Shown here piece by piece: positions 1 through 6,780 of a stretch of DNA of 64,000 nt. Position 1 is the stretch's first letter. Every line of letters starts with the position of its first letter. The stretch is from assembly GCF_019397265.1 (NCBI RefSeq), contig NZ_CP068985.1, positions 7,993,001 through 8,057,000 of the forward strand, given 5' to 3'. Under the pieces are notes generated by a model. It searched no databases. It worked only from the letters and a program-made list of their open reading frames with translations, and had not been told where the DNA came from. The position numbers and the translations under genes were made by a program. The DNA comes from Nonomuraea coxensis DSM 45129 (lineage in GTDB: Bacteria; Actinomycetota; Actinomycetes; Streptosporangiales; Streptosporangiaceae).

Positions 1-1
1 G

Positions 2-256
2 GAGGAGGAGCGGAGCTGGTCCTTCTGCGTCACCGACCCCAAGCCGCTGCCGTTGAAGGGCCAGCCGCCCGGCTTCTACGCGACGGCGGCCGTCTGCGAG
101 TACGACCTCGCCACCGGCAGGCGGGTCACCCCGGCGGGCCCGCCCCCGGCGTGGTTCACCGGCAGCATGGCGGGCTGGCGGCTGTGGCGCGACGAGAAGG
201 GGGCCCTGCACGCGGTGAACGACAACACCGAGAGCGCGCCGGGCATGTACGGGTAA
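2..256 (+). CDS. C-terminal fragment of an unidentified protein (5' end outside window)
   Basis: The frame is open from the first bases and ends at the TAA at 254-256, so only the last 84 residues are visible. The TTG at 53 is internal rather than a convincing start because the frame is open upstream and no ribosome binding site precedes it. The fragment has one Cys near the left edge and a second in a VCEYDLATGR stretch, several Trp and Gly-Pro-rich turns, and no membrane segment. I recognise no family. GC-rich third positions fit the surrounding genes. It lies upstream of the thiolase on the same strand, but the operator-like palindrome between them suggests separate transcription. Confidence 0.6.
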   Translation, partial: EEERSWSFCVTDPKPLPLKGQPPGFYATAAVCEYDLATGRRVTPAGPPPAWFTGSMAGWRLWRDEKGALHAVNDNTESAPGMYG

Positions 257-288
257 GTCCTTCTCCGGGGGCGGCGAGGCTTGCGCGA

Positions 289-307
289 AGAACTGGAATA
301 TAGTTCT
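289..307. promoter_or_regulatory. Palindromic operator-like site upstream of the thiolase
   Basis: AGAACTGGAATATAGTTCT has perfect 6-bp arms (AGAACT/AGTTCT) and a 7-nt A/T-rich centre. It sits 29 bp before the thiolase start and touches a possible -10 element (TACTAT, 306-311). The shape fits a TetR-type repressor site such as those controlling actinobacterial fatty-acid and sterol catabolism. The regulator is not in the window, so the assignment is inference. Confidence 0.5.
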
Positions 308-335
308 ACTATTAGCCGCCGACAGAGGAGGGGCC

Positions 336-1553
336 ATGCCCGAGGCAGTCATCGTCGCAACCGCGCGTTCGCCCATCGGACGAGCCTTCAAGGGGTCGCT
401 CAAGGACATCAGGCCCGACGACCTGACCGTGCAGATGATCCAGGCGGCCCTGGCCAAGGTGCCCCAGCTCGATCCGCACACCATCGACGACATCATGCTG
501 GGCTGCGGCCTGCCCGGCGGCGAGCAGGGCTTCAACCTGGCCCGGGTGGTGGCGGTGCTGCTCGGGCTCGACGACGTGCCGGGCACCACCGTGACCCGCT
601 ACTGCTCCTCGTCGCTCCAGACCACCCGCATGGCCTTCCACGCCATCAAGGCGGGCGAGGGCGACGTGTTCGTCTCCGCGGGCGTGGAGACCGTCTCGCG
701 CTTCGTCAAGGGCAACTCCGACTCGCTGCCCGACACGCACAACCCGCTCTTCCTGGACGCGCTGGCCCGCACCAAGTCCTACACCGAGGGCGGCAAGACC
801 TGGCACGACCCGCGCGAGGACGGCGACGTGCCCGACGTCTACATCGCGATGGGCCAGACCGCCGAGAACGTCGCCCAGCTCCGCGGGGTCAGCCGCCAGG
901 AGCAGGACGAGTTCGGCGTGCGCTCCCAGAACCTCGCCGAGAAGGCGCTGGCCGACGGTTTCTGGGCCAAGGACATCACGCCCGTCACGCTGCCCGACGG
1001 CACCGTGGTGAGCCAGGACGACGGGCCCCGGCCTGGCACCACGTACGAGAAGGTCGCCGGCCTCCAGCCGGTCTTCCGCCCGGACGGCACGGTCACGGCG
1101 GGCAACTGCTGCCCGCTCAACGACGGCGCCGCCGCCGTGGTGATCATGAGTGACGTCAAGGCGGCCGAGCTGGGCATCACGCCGCTGGCCCGCATCATCT
1201 CCACCGGCGTCTCGGGGCTGTCGCCGGAGATCATGGGCCTCGGCCCGGTGGACGCCTCGCGGCAGGCGCTGGCGCGGGCCGGGATGGCCATCGAGGACGT
1301 CGACCTGGTCGAGATCAACGAGGCGTTCGCCGCGCAGGTCATCCCGTCCTACCAGGAGCTGGGCATCGACCTCGACCGGCTCAACGTCAACGGCGGGGCC
1401 ATCGCGGTCGGTCACCCGTTCGGCATGACCGGCGCCCGCATCACCTCCACGCTCATCAACGGCCTCCAGCACCGCGACAAGACCATCGGCCTGGAGACGA
1501 TGTGCGTGGGCGGCGGCCAGGGCATGGCCATGCTCCTGGAGCGCCTGAGCTGA
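336..1553 (+). CDS. fadA: Acetyl-CoA C-acyltransferase (thiolase), FadA3-like
   Basis: 405 residues, the usual length of a degradative thiolase. It should cleave 3-ketoacyl-CoA with CoA in beta-oxidation in the cytosol. The nucleophilic Cys is Cys90 in RYCSSSLQT. The C-terminal half has the NEAFA segment, the GGAIAVGHPFGMTGAR His motif, and the second catalytic Cys in CVGGGQGMAM near the end. From memory, the overall sequence resembles mycobacterial FadA3 more than FadA5 or FadA6, so a fatty-acid rather than strictly steroid role is more likely. The ATG at 336 follows GAGGAGGG (325-332). It is monocistronic: a strong hairpin follows and the next gene is convergent. A palindrome at 289-307 probably mediates repression. 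Confidence 0.93.
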   Translation: MPEAVIVATARSPIGRAFKGSLKDIRPDDLTVQMIQAALAKVPQLDPHTIDDIMLGCGLPGGEQGFNLARVVAVLLGLDDVPGTTVTRYCSSSLQTTRMAFHAIKAGEGDVFVSAGVETVSRFVKGNSDSLPDTHNPLFLDALARTKSYTEGGKTWHDPREDGDVPDVYIAMGQTAENVAQLRGVSRQEQDEFGVRSQNLAEKALADGFWAKDITPVTLPDGTVVSQDDGPRPGTTYEKVAGLQPVFRPDGTVTAGNCCPLNDGAAAVVIMSDVKAAELGITPLARIISTGVSGLSPEIMGLGPVDASRQALARAGMAIEDVDLVEINEAFAAQVIPSYQELGIDLDRLNVNGGAIAVGHPFGMTGARITSTLINGLQHRDKTIGLETMCVGGGQGMAMLLERLS

Positions 1554-1564
1554 CGCGCGGACCC

Positions 1565-1594
1565 CGGCGCCCGGCCCCGGCGGGCCGGGCGCCG
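1565..1594. terminator. Bidirectional terminator between convergent genes
   Basis: A perfect 13-bp inverted repeat (CGGCGCCCGGCCC / GGGCCGGGCGCCG, 4-nt loop) lies between the thiolase stop and the stop of the opposing oxidoreductase gene. There is no U-tract, as is common for actinomycete terminators. Confidence 0.7.
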
Positions 1595-1615
1595 GGCCGC
1601 GGCGGCCGGGGCCGG

Positions 1616-2023
1616 TCAGCCCGACCGGTCGGGGCCGGCGTGGACCGGCGTGATGCGCAGCAGGACGCGCCGCTCGCGGACCATGGCGGCGCGGTAGTCC
1701 TCCCAGTCGGGATGCTCGCCCGAGATGTCGCGGTAGTAGTCGACCAGCGGCTCCATGGCCTCGGGCAGGGAGATGACCTCGGCGGTGCCGTCGACCTGGA
1801 TCCACTGGCCGTAGAAGGCGCTCGTGAAGGCGCACAGCGACACGTTGGGGTCGTGCCGCACGTTGCGGGTCTTGAACGCCGTCTCGCGCGTGCTGACGAC
1901 GATGTACGGCCCCTGCACGCCGACCGTCACCGGCGACATCTGCGGGCGCCCATCGCGATGCCGGGTGAGCAGGACGGCGTTGTGATTGCCGCGGAGGAAG
2001 GCCACTGCCTTGTCGAGGTCCAT
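1616..2023 (-). CDS. PPOX-class (pyridoxamine oxidase-fold) probable F420-dependent oxidoreductase
   Basis: About 135 residues with the split-barrel pattern of small flavin/F420-binding proteins: an N-terminal helix then a strand AVLLTRHRDGRPQMSPV, STRETAFKTRNVRHDPNVSLCAF, then VDGTAEVISLPEAMEPLVDYYRDISGEHPDWEDYRAAM. Members of this actinobacterial group reduce small substrates with F420H2 in the cytosol; the substrate is unknown. An in-frame ATG lies six codons upstream (2041) with no better ribosome binding site; I prefer the start MDLDKAV because family members usually begin there. It is convergent with the thiolase and is followed by the shared hairpin. Confidence 0.8.
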   Translation of the reverse strand: MDLDKAVAFLRGNHNAVLLTRHRDGRPQMSPVTVGVQGPYIVVSTRETAFKTRNVRHDPNVSLCAFTSAFYGQWIQVDGTAEVISLPEAMEPLVDYYRDISGEHPDWEDYRAAMVRERRVLLRITPVHAGPDRSG

Positions 2024-2087
2024 GACCTCATGGTGACGCATGACGACGCGCCCGCGCTTGCGGCACGGGCGCGGGTCGGTGGCGGGC

Positions 2088-2321
2088 CTAGATGAAGCCC
2101 ATCCGGTTACGGCGGTGCCGCTCGTGCTCGTGGACGATCGCGGCGGCGTAGCCGTGGGTCAGCCCGTGCTCGTCGGCGAGCCAGTTGGCCCGCTCGGCAC
2201 ACCTGAGGAAGGCCGGGCCGTTGTCGATGGCTTGGAACCACTCGGGGAGTTCGCGTCCCGTTATCGTGGGGACCCTTGCGATCAGCTTCGTCTGCGTCTC
2301 CGGTGAGTGGTTCAAGGACAT
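2088..2321 (-). CDS. DUF4287 domain-containing protein
   Basis: A 77-residue protein matching the DUF4287 pattern: a TGRELPEWFQAI helix, then WLADEHGLTHGYAAAIVHEH. The family is widespread in actinobacteria and its function is unknown; no membrane segment or signal peptide is present. A GTG lies two codons upstream (2327), but GGAGGTG at that spot is better read as the ribosome binding site for the ATG at 2321. It is transcribed in the same direction as the PPOX gene about 65 bp further on, so co-transcription is possible. Confidence 0.8.
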   Translation of the reverse strand: MSLNHSPETQTKLIARVPTITGRELPEWFQAIDNGPAFLRCAERANWLADEHGLTHGYAAAIVHEHERHRRNRMGFI

Positions 2322-2437
2322 GGGCACCTCCGCGGATTAAGGTCCTTTGCTTGACACTGCAACACCATCCTGCGAAAGGCAAGCCCCCTGGCTGCCTGGA
2401 ATCCGTGACGGCACGTAGATTTTCGGTCGCACAAAGA

Positions 2438-2465
2438 GAGGGCCCCGCGTGAACGCGGAGCCCTC
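2438..2465 (-). terminator. Rho-independent-like terminator of the BI-1 gene
   Basis: A 13-bp stem (one G-U pair) with a 2-nt centre lies directly downstream of the stop of the minus-strand BI-1 gene. On the minus strand it is followed by a short T-rich TCTTTG. Confidence 0.65.
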
Positions 2466-2488
2466 GGAGGTGACGCGGATGTCTACGC

Positions 2489-3280
2489 TCAGTCACCGTC
2501 GCTGAAATAGCTGACGAAGCGCAGAACCTCCAGGTAGATCCAGACGAGGCTCAGCGTCAGGCCGAACGCGCACTGCCAGGCGAACTTCTCCGGCGCGCCC
2601 TGGCGGACGCCCTGCTCGACCGAGTCGAAGTCGAGCAGCAGGAAGAAGCAGCCGATCAGGATCATGACGATGCTGAACGCCCAGCCGATGGGGCTGTCGG
2701 TGCGCAGCCCGAGGCCGACGCCGTTGAAGATGCCGACCAGCAGGTTGACCAGCACGAGGCCCAGGGCCGCCATGGCGGCCGCGATCGTGAACTTCACCAG
2801 CTTGGGCGTCACCCGCACGACCCGCAGCGCGTAGACGGTCAGCACGGCGCCGAAGGCGAAGGCCGTGCCGAGCACCGCCTGCAGCACGATGCCGCTGATG
2901 GCGCCCTCGAAAAGCTGGCTGATCTTGCCCAGGAAGATGCCCTCGAAGAAGGCGTAGCCCAGGATGAGCGCCGGGTTGGTGCTCTGCGTGAACGAGGCGA
3001 TCAGGCCAAGGACCAGCGCCACGACCGCGCCGACGATCGCGAACACGGGCGGCACGTTGAGCACCCAGGCCGCCGCCGCGGCGAGGATCAGCGTGCCCAG
3101 GGTCAGGAACCCGCGCACCACCACGTCGTCGAGGGTCATGGTGCGGAACGCGGGCCGGCTCGGGGGTGCGTACGACGGGGAGTCGTACATGTTCTGCAGC
3201 ATGTCAGGAGACGGGGCCGGCCCTGACCATGCTCCCGCCTGGCGGCGGGTCCTGCTGAAAACGGGGTTCTTGCTCTCCAT
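2489..3280 (-). CDS. Bax inhibitor-1/YccA family integral membrane protein
   Basis: 263 residues. The first ~60 are polar and Pro/Ser-rich, then about seven hydrophobic segments follow, as in the TMBIM/BI-1 family (FLTLGTLILAAAAAWVL; FAIVGAVVALVLGLIASF; GYAFFEGIFLGKISQLF; a Leu/Val-rich pair; IVMILIGCFFLLLDF; and a final TM near LSLVWIYLEVLRFV). The GYAFFEGIFLG segment and the DFDSVEQGV loop, which holds conserved acidic residues, are characteristic. Bacterial relatives act as pH-sensitive calcium leak channels; the role here is unproven. The longer open frame upstream runs through a tRNA gene and cannot be coding; the ATG at 3280 has GGAGG 5 nt before it. A terminator follows at 2438. Confidence 0.88.
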   Translation of the reverse strand: MESKNPVFSRTRRQAGAWSGPAPSPDMLQNMYDSPSYAPPSRPAFRTMTLDDVVVRGFLTLGTLILAAAAAWVLNVPPVFAIVGAVVALVLGLIASFTQSTNPALILGYAFFEGIFLGKISQLFEGAISGIVLQAVLGTAFAFGAVLTVYALRVVRVTPKLVKFTIAAAMAALGLVLVNLLVGIFNGVGLGLRTDSPIGWAFSIVMILIGCFFLLLDFDSVEQGVRQGAPEKFAWQCAFGLTLSLVWIYLEVLRFVSYFSDGD

Positions 3281-3451
3281 CGATGCCTCCTGTGTCGCCG
3301 AGCCTACGGGGCCTGGCGGCACCTTGGTCAACTCGCGCTCAGATCGGGGTTCGTGGGGGACTTCGGCAGCGTTGACAACGAACGTGGCCCGCCCGGAGTT
3401 CCCAAGGTCATCCCACGTGCCGAAAAACGTATTTCCAATGGTAGAAGCAGG

Positions 3452-3524
3452 TGCCCCCGGCGGGATTCGAACCCGCACGTCAACCCTTTTAAGGGGTTTG
3501 CCTCTGCCATTGGGCTACGGGGGC
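3452..3524 (-). tRNA. tRNA with UAA anticodon, class-I fold (nominally Leu)
   Basis: 73 nt, read on the minus strand. The acceptor stem GCCCCCG/CGGGGGC is perfect, followed by A73. The D arm begins TAGCCCAATGGCAGAGGC. The anticodon stem AACCC/GGGTT is perfect and encloses the loop CTTAAAA, giving anticodon UAA, which reads the UUA Leu codon. The T arm GCGGG-TTCGAAT-CCCGC is perfect. The variable region is only 5 nt, whereas bacterial tRNA-Leu is class II with a long variable arm. CCA is not encoded. The amino-acid identity is therefore uncertain: the anticodon and A73 suggest Leu, the fold does not. Confidence 0.85.
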
Positions 3525-3573
3525 GCCGCAATCATACGAAACGGACCATGCTTCCGAGGAGCACAACTTCGCA

Positions 3574-3956
3574 TCAAGCGTCACAACTGTGAAGTTCGAT
3601 GTGAAGTGATAGCGCTCCTGGCACTCTGTCCAAGAAGAGTAGACCGTCCAGATGGTCCAGTTGGTGGCGAATGCAGCAAGCTTCGAAGGCATCGGCTTCG
3701 ATGGTGGCGGCCTCCCCGGTGCCTGGCAAATGCGCATGTGGATGATTCGCGTGGCGCGCAGGACGTCCGCCGTGAGGCCGGCGATCGAGGCGCGCCCCTC
3801 ACGCCCATGATCTCAACGCGCGGCCCCGACGAGGCGCGGATCGGCCAGAACGCCTTCTCCGGCGTACGAACGGCTCCGGGGGTCGATCCTGGTGCCGGAG
3901 GCGACGGGACGGCGGCTGAGGCCGATCTGAGGGGCCGCGAGCCCTGACGCAGCCGT
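3574..3956 (-). pseudogene. Decayed peptide deformylase (5'-truncated, frameshifted)
   Basis: No single frame is open, but all three peptide-deformylase motifs can be read in order on the minus strand. Motif I is GLAAPQIGLSRRPV at 3944-3903. Motif II survives as EGRASIAGL at 3800-3774, where the expected EGCLS has lost the zinc-binding Cys. Motif III is ACCIRHQLDHLDGLLFLDRV at about 3681-3622, with HQLDH in place of HExDH, so the catalytic Glu is gone. At least two frame changes separate the motifs and the N-terminal ~40 residues are missing. The stop is the TGA at 3574-3576. The remnant follows the ACT-domain gene directly and lies next to the tRNA. Confidence 0.8.
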
Positions 3957-3964
3957 CAGGCCGG

Positions 3965-4486
3965 TCACGACAGGTCCGGTTTGACCGGGCGGAAGGTGAT
4001 CTCGGCGTCGAGCCCGGCCCCGACGGCCGCGAGCCTGCGCATGAGGGCCGCCACGTCCACCTCCTTCGGCAGTTCGACGTCGGCGATGAGCACGTAGAGG
4101 CGCCCGGTGAGCCGCGTGCTCATGCCGGTGATGTTGCCGCCGTCGGCGGCGAGCACGGCGCTGACGGCCGAGACGATCCCGGTCCGGTCCGGCCCGTGGA
4201 CGGTGAGGACGTAGCCGAGCCCGTCGCCTTCCTCGCAGAAGTGCCGGCGGGCCTCGATGGCGGAGGCGGTCACCACCAGGTCGGAGGTCCGCAGCCGCTT
4301 GAGCAGCTCGTCGCCGTCGAGGTCGCCGGAGACCAGGAGCATCATGGCCACGTGCCCGCCGAGCAGCGTCATGGTGGAGTCCTGGATGTTCGCTCCGCAG
4401 TCGGCGAGCGAACCCGTGACGGCGGCGATCACGCCGGGCCTGTCCACGCCGAGCACGGTCACCGCCGAGAGCCCCACTGGTGCCAC
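3965..4486 (-). CDS. Tandem ACT-domain protein (GcvR-like)
   Basis: 173 residues made of two ACT domains. The first, about 6-80, begins VTVLGVDRPGVIAAVTGSLADCGANI. The second, about 92-170, has YVLTVHGPDRTGIVSAVSAVLAADGGNITGM. The paired DRPGV and DRTGIV signatures are those of amino-acid-sensing ACT domains, and stand-alone double-ACT proteins resemble GcvR, a regulator of glycine cleavage. No catalytic or DNA-binding domain is present, so it should act by ligand-dependent protein contact. The start is a GTG at 4486 preceded by GGAAGGGG. The gene is followed immediately by the deformylase remnant. Confidence 0.82.
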   Translation of the reverse strand: MAPVGLSAVTVLGVDRPGVIAAVTGSLADCGANIQDSTMTLLGGHVAMMLLVSGDLDGDELLKRLRTSDLVVTASAIEARRHFCEEGDGLGYVLTVHGPDRTGIVSAVSAVLAADGGNITGMSTRLTGRLYVLIADVELPKEVDVAALMRRLAAVGAGLDAEITFRPVKPDLS

Positions 4487-4514
4487 CCCTTCCGCTTGCG
4501 CCAGGGGTGCCGGA

Positions 4515-4541
4515 ACGCCCCGGCCATGCGGGCCGGGGCGT
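4515..4541 (-). terminator. Terminator of ndh
   Basis: A perfect 11-bp stem (ACGCCCCGGCC / GGCCGGGGCGT, 5-nt loop) lies 17 bp beyond the ndh stop and before the ACT-domain gene. Confidence 0.7.
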
Positions 4542-4557
4542 CTGCCGTTCTCCCGGG

Positions 4558-5874
4558 CTAGCGGCGCATCGTCGCGACGGCTGCCCTGAAGCCCTCGCGC
4601 GGGTGCTCCATCTCACCGAGGGAGATCGTCTCGCGCTTGAAGAACAGGGCCAGGGTCCAATCGACGACGACGCGGACCTTGCGGTTCAGCGTCGGCACCC
4701 GCGACAGATGGTAGGTGCGGTGCATGAACCACGCAGGGAATCCGCGAAGCTTGACGCCATAGACGTTGGCGACGCCCTGATGCAGGCCGAGACCGGCGAC
4801 CGATCCGACATACTTGTGACGGTATTCAACCAGTTCGTGCCCGCGTAGGTGGCGGACGATGTTGTCGGCCAGCACCTTGGCCTGGCGCACCGCGTGCTGG
4901 GCGTTCGGCGCGCAGTACTGCCCGGGGTTGGTGACGTCCGGCACGCCCGCCGCGTCGCCGGCCGCGAAGGCGCCCGGGCTGGCGTGGACGGTCAGCAGCG
5001 AGGTGGTCTTGATCCGGCCGCGCTCGTCGAGCGGCAGGTCACTGTCGTTGACGACCGGGCTGGGCTTGACGCCCGCCGTCCACACGAGGGTCTCGGCGTC
5101 GAACTCGGCGCCGTCGGAGAGCACCACGTGCCCGCCCTCGCAGGACATCAGGCGGGTCTCCAGCCGGACGTCGATGCCGCGCTCGCGAAGCTGCTCCAGC
5201 GTCCATCTGCCCATCTCGGGGCCCACCTCGGGCAGCACCCGGTCGGTCGCCTCGACGAGCACCCAGCGGATGTCCGAGGGCTTGATGTTGCGGTAGTAGC
5301 GCACGGAGTCCTTGGCCATGTCCTCCAGCTCGGCCAGCGCCTCCACGCCCGCGAAGCCCGCGCCGACCACCACGAACGTCAGCGCCCTGTGCCGCACCTC
5401 GGGGTCCTCGGTCGACTCGGCCACGTCCAGCAGGTGCAGCACCCGGTTGCGCAGCGCGATGGCCTCGCCGACGGTCTTGAAGCCGATGCCGATGTCGGTC
5501 AGGCCGGGGATGGGCAGCGTGCGGGAGATGGAGCCGGCGGCCATGACGAGCACGTCGTAGGCGATCTGGCGCGGCTCGCCCTCGGCCGGCTGGAAGGTCA
5601 CCACGCGGTCGCCGTGCTTGACGGTGGTGACGATGCCGTTGAGGATGCGCACCTTCGGCAGGACCCTCCGCAGCGGCGCCACCAGGTGCCGGGGCGAGAG
5701 GTTGCCGGCCGCCGCCTCCGGGAGGAACGGCTGGTACGTCATGTAGGACTGGGGATCGATGATCGTGATGCGCACGTCGCCGCCGCGCAGCTCGCGAGCG
5801 AGCTTGCGCTGCAGCCGGAGCGCTGTGTAGAGGCCGACGTAGCCGCCGCCGACGATGAGAATGTGCTTGTCCAT
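4558..5874 (-). CDS. ndh: Type II NADH:quinone oxidoreductase
   Basis: 438 residues. This peripheral membrane flavoprotein should oxidise NADH and reduce menaquinone without pumping protons. The N-terminal FAD-binding motif is ILIVGGGYVGLYTALRL (residues 5-21). The NADH-binding motif is FVVVGAGFAGVEALAELE (about 167-184). WTAGVKPSPVV and FAAGDAAGVPD are the usual C-terminal FAD contacts, and AQHAVRQAKVLADNI is typical of NDH-2. The C-terminal amphipathic and hydrophobic stretch around WTLALFFKRETISLG fits the membrane-anchoring helix. The upstream region carries a near-canonical Rex operator, so expression probably follows the NADH/NAD ratio. A terminator hairpin follows at 4515. Confidence 0.93.
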   Translation of the reverse strand: MDKHILIVGGGYVGLYTALRLQRKLARELRGGDVRITIIDPQSYMTYQPFLPEAAAGNLSPRHLVAPLRRVLPKVRILNGIVTTVKHGDRVVTFQPAEGEPRQIAYDVLVMAAGSISRTLPIPGLTDIGIGFKTVGEAIALRNRVLHLLDVAESTEDPEVRHRALTFVVVGAGFAGVEALAELEDMAKDSVRYYRNIKPSDIRWVLVEATDRVLPEVGPEMGRWTLEQLRERGIDVRLETRLMSCEGGHVVLSDGAEFDAETLVWTAGVKPSPVVNDSDLPLDERGRIKTTSLLTVHASPGAFAAGDAAGVPDVTNPGQYCAPNAQHAVRQAKVLADNIVRHLRGHELVEYRHKYVGSVAGLGLHQGVANVYGVKLRGFPAWFMHRTYHLSRVPTLNRKVRVVVDWTLALFFKRETISLGEMEHPREGFRAAVATMRR

Positions 5875-5898
5875 CTTGAGGCCCCATCCCTCGTGATG

Positions 5899-5918
5899 CT
5901 TGTGAAAGCATTCACAAG
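5899..5918. promoter_or_regulatory. Rex operator (ROP) upstream of ndh
   Basis: CTTGTGAA-AGCA-TTCACAAG is a perfect 8-bp inverted repeat with a 4-nt spacer, 25 bp before the ndh start. It matches the actinomycete Rex consensus TGTGAA-N4-TTCACA, and ndh is an established Rex target in Streptomyces. Binding here is inferred from the match. Confidence 0.85.
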
Positions 5919-5967
5919 GCTACGTCAAGGGCTTCAGAAGAAGCCAATCCCGGCGTGGTGGGACGTA

Positions 5968-6762
5968 TCACACTGCCATCGACCTGGCCTTCTCGAAGAT
6001 CGAGTCCAGCATCTGGGCGGTGACCCGGCCGGTGAAGGTGTTCTGCTGGCTCGGGTGGTAGCAGCCGAGCAGGGTGACCGGCGCGCCACCGTGCCGGACC
6101 TCCACCTCCGCGCCGTGCCCGAACGGCGGACGGCTGCGCGGCAGCTCGTAGCCCGCCTCCCTGAGCGCCGGCCACATGGCCTGCCAGGCGTAGCCGCCGA
6201 GCGCCACCACCACCCGCACGTACGGCGCCACCAGCGCCAGCTCCCGCGCCATCCACGGGAAGCAGGCGGCCTTCTCCTCCGGCGTGGGCTTGTTCGCGGG
6301 GGGCGCGCAGCGGACCGAGGCCACCACGCGCGTGTCGATGAGCCGCTGGCCGTCGCCCGCGTACGTGCTGGTCTCCCGCTCCGCCAGCCCGGCGCGGTAC
6401 AGCGAGGCGAACAGCCAGTCGCCGCTGCGGTCGCCGGTGAAGATCCGGCCGGTGCGGTTGCCGCCGTGCGCGGCCGGGGCCAGGCCGACCAGCAGGACGC
6501 GCGGCCGCTCCGCTCCCCATCCGGGAACGGGACGGCCCCAGTACGTCTCGCCGGCGAACGCGCGCCGCTTCACCGTGGCCACCTCCTCCCGCCACTCCAC
6601 CAGGCGGGGGCAGGCCCGGCACACCGACTGCCTTGCGGTGAGCTCCGCGAGGTCGTCGCTGCCCGCGGCGAGGCGGCGTACGTCGGCGGGGTCGTGGGCG
6701 ACGGGGGTGTCAGCGGTGGCCGGATCGCCCGGCCAGCCGGTGCCCGGTGGTACGAAGCTCAT
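5968..6762 (-). CDS. Family-5 uracil-DNA glycosylase (UdgB)
   Basis: 264 residues. It should excise uracil, and other deaminated bases, from DNA. The active-site motif region is LLVGLAPAAHGGNRTGRIFTGDRSGDWL and the C-terminal motif is CYHPSQQNTFTGRVT; the G-L-A-P-A-A-H form without a polar catalytic residue is typical of family 5. Four cysteines able to hold a [4Fe-4S] cluster are visible: CRACPRL near residues 48-51 and SVRCAPPANKPTPEEKAACF around 149-165. The gene stands between ndh and a membrane protein on the same strand. The ~90-bp gap to ndh contains the Rex site and so probably a separate promoter. Confidence 0.88.
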   Translation of the reverse strand: MSFVPPGTGWPGDPATADTPVAHDPADVRRLAAGSDDLAELTARQSVCRACPRLVEWREEVATVKRRAFAGETYWGRPVPGWGAERPRVLLVGLAPAAHGGNRTGRIFTGDRSGDWLFASLYRAGLAERETSTYAGDGQRLIDTRVVASVRCAPPANKPTPEEKAACFPWMARELALVAPYVRVVVALGGYAWQAMWPALREAGYELPRSRPPFGHGAEVEVRHGGAPVTLLGCYHPSQQNTFTGRVTAQMLDSIFEKARSMAV

Positions 6763-6780
6763 GACACCGATGGTGCCCGA

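Noticed and set aside
312..1835. 507-codon open frame on the minus strand over the thiolase
   Set aside because: It mirrors a gene with clear thiolase motifs; composition is the Arg/Gly/His-rich type seen in antisense frames of GC-rich DNA.
3281..3478. N-terminal extension of the BI-1 protein in the open frame
   Set aside because: The frame runs through the tRNA gene at 3452-3524 and the ATG at 3280 has a proper GGAGG site.
3452..3524. tRNA as an integration site for a mobile element
   Set aside because: No integrase, direct-repeat copy of the tRNA end or foreign composition was seen nearby.
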